From positions 1 to 5,084 of the forward strand of contig CAMDQV010000179.1 in the NCBI GenBank assembly GCA_945906015.1: a stretch of 5,084 nt of DNA. Direction: 5' to 3'. The translations under genes and the position numbers were made by a program. This document shows, piece after piece, positions 4,008 to 5,084 of the stretch (positions within the stretch are counted from its first letter, which is position 1; each line of letters starts with the position of its first letter). Source of the DNA: Pedobacter schmidteae (GTDB lineage: Bacteria; Bacteroidota; Bacteroidia; Sphingobacteriales; Sphingobacteriaceae). The notes under the pieces were generated by a model. The model saw only the letters and a program-made list of their open reading frames with translations, did not search any database and was not told where the DNA came from.

Positions 4008-5084
4008 CTAACGGTTAAACGCCAATCTTTTTCCAAAAATTCCATCCTTAATCATCCCATCTTCATACACCAGATTACCTGAGACAATAGTGCTAATCAC
4101 GGTTGAACCAAATACTTCTCCTTCAAATGGACTCCAGCCACATTTTGCTAAAATATTTTTACTGCTAACCACATAAGGTTTATTCAAGTCGACCAACACC
4201 AGATCAGCCCAATAACCCTCTCGAATAAAACCCCGTTTATCTACTTGAAAACAGATTGCCGGACTATGTGCCATTTTTTCTACTATCTTCTCTAAGCTGA
4301 TCTTTCCTCTTTTATAAAATTCAATCATTGCAATTAATGCATGCTGTACAAGCGGGCCACCAGAAGGCGCTTTACTAAACGGCTGTGATTTTTCCTCAAT
4401 TGTATGAGGCGCATGGTCGGTAGCAATAATATCAATCCGGTTGTTTAATACCGCCTGGAAAATTGCTTCCCGATCTGTAGAAGTTTTAATAGCAGGATTC
4501 CATTTAATCCAGTTTCCTTTTTTTTCATAGTCTGTATCAGAGAACCATAAATGATGAATACAAGCTTCAGCAGTAATCCTCTTTTTATTCAGAGGTAAAG
4601 TATTATCGAATAATGCGGTTTCGATGGCAGTAGATATATGAAGAATATGTAATCGAGTATCGTACTTTTTAGCAAGCCCAACTGCAAAAGAAGAAGAAAT
4701 ATAACAAGCTTCAGCATTACGTATCATGGGATGCATTTCCGGACTTAAATTATCACCATATTGCTGTCTAAAACGTTCTGTATTTGAACGTATGGTGGCC
4801 TCATCCTCACAATGGGTGGCAACAAGTATGGGCGCCTGACTGAAAATCCCTTCCAAAGTCTTTTCATTATCTACTAGCATGTTACCTGTAGAAGATCCCA
4901 TAAATACTTTAATCCCGCAAACATTATTAGGGTCGGTTTTTAACACTTCGTCCAAGTTATCATTGCCAGCACCCATAAAAAAGGAGTAATTGGCTGCTGA
5001 GCTGCGCGCTCCAATGGCATATTTGTCTGCTAATAATTCTTGAGTTAGGGTATTCGGGACTGTATTAGGCATTTCCATGAAAGA
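4008..5084 (-). CDS. pyrC: Dihydroorotase, C-terminal ~80% (5' end outside window)
   Basis: Dihydroorotase interconverts N-carbamoyl-L-aspartate and dihydroorotate, the third step of de novo pyrimidine synthesis, in the cytosol. The frame is open from the TAG at 4008-4010 to the window edge (Ser-Phe precede MEMPNT), giving 358 residues; roughly 85-90 are missing by comparison with relatives of about 445. The missing part should carry the first metal-binding HxH. Numbering from the Met at 5078, visible motifs are MPNT (3-6); IKVFMGSSTG (56-65), whose Lys57 should be the carbamylated metal-bridging lysine; THCED (88-92) and LHILHIST (143-150) with metal-binding histidines; and ATDHAPHT (219-226) with the catalytic Asp221. 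The C-terminal part (DLVLVDLNKPYVV, then GSTVISTIVSGNLVYEDG) is the usual amidohydrolase end domain. This is a class I-type enzyme, related to allantoinase and hydantoinase; ATDHAPH favours dihydroorotase. The Met at 5078 is internal, not a start. No other pyr gene is nearby. Confidence 0.93.
   Translation of the reverse strand, partial: SFMEMPNTVPNTLTQELLADKYAIGARSSAANYSFFMGAGNDNLDEVLKTDPNNVCGIKVFMGSSTGNMLVDNEKTLEGIFSQAPILVATHCEDEATIRSNTERFRQQYGDNLSPEMHPMIRNAEACYISSSFAVGLAKKYDTRLHILHISTAIETALFDNTLPLNKKRITAEACIHHLWFSDTDYEKKGNWIKWNPAIKTSTDREAIFQAVLNNRIDIIATDHAPHTIEEKSQPFSKAPSGGPLVQHALIAMIEFYKRGKISLEKIVEKMAHSPAICFQVDKRGFIREGYWADLVLVDLNKPYVVSSKNILAKCGWSPFEGEVFGSTVISTIVSGNLVYEDGMIKDGIFGKRLAFNR

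Noticed and set aside
5076..5078. ATG as a possible start of dihydroorotase.
   Set aside because: The frame stays open upstream to the window edge (Ser-Phe), MEMPNT is an internal conserved motif of the family, and the metal-binding HxH must lie further upstream.
1..5084. A new multi-gene system.
   Set aside because: All five coding regions belong to recognised families with unrelated roles, the only unusual content is in the two repeat-rich spacers, and no cluster of unknown genes is present.

Overview
The window looks like ordinary housekeeping chromosome from a member of the Bacteroidota, probably a Sphingobacteria, Chitinophaga or Cytophaga-like lineage. The grounds are AT-rich DNA, start codons without a recognisable Shine-Dalgarno sequence, a near-perfect Bacteroidota promoter (TACCTTTG) before hscA, and protein sequences that read like the Bacteroidota versions of their families. 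The placement rests on reading and recall, not on a database search.

Layout from left to right. Positions 1-251 (+) hold the C-terminal end of a biotin carboxylase subunit. Twelve bases later comes a complete riboflavin synthase gene, ribE (264-848, +), probably co-transcribed with it. A 195-bp convergent spacer (849-1043) is built largely of degenerate 7-bp tandem repeats. Then hscA (1044-2894, -) encodes the Hsp70 chaperone of Fe-S cluster assembly and is read from its own promoter at 2914-2944. The divergent gene at 3045-3554 (+) encodes a DinB/YfiT-type metal-binding four-helix protein. A 453-bp convergent spacer (3555-4007) holds three diverged direct copies of a ~65-bp repeat, one inverted partial copy, and a 13-bp perfect-stem hairpin. 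Finally, 4008-5084 (-) is dihydroorotase (pyrC), lacking only its N-terminal part, which lies beyond the window edge.

The genes do not form one pathway. They cover fatty-acid or acyl-CoA carboxylation, flavin synthesis, Fe-S cluster maturation, pyrimidine synthesis and an uncharacterised DinB protein. I see no mobile element with a transposase, no CRISPR, no toxin-antitoxin or defence genes, no tRNA or rRNA, and no sign of a new multi-gene system. What most deserves a second look is non-coding: the heptanucleotide arrays between ribE and hscA, and the REP-like palindromic repeat family between the DinB gene and pyrC.
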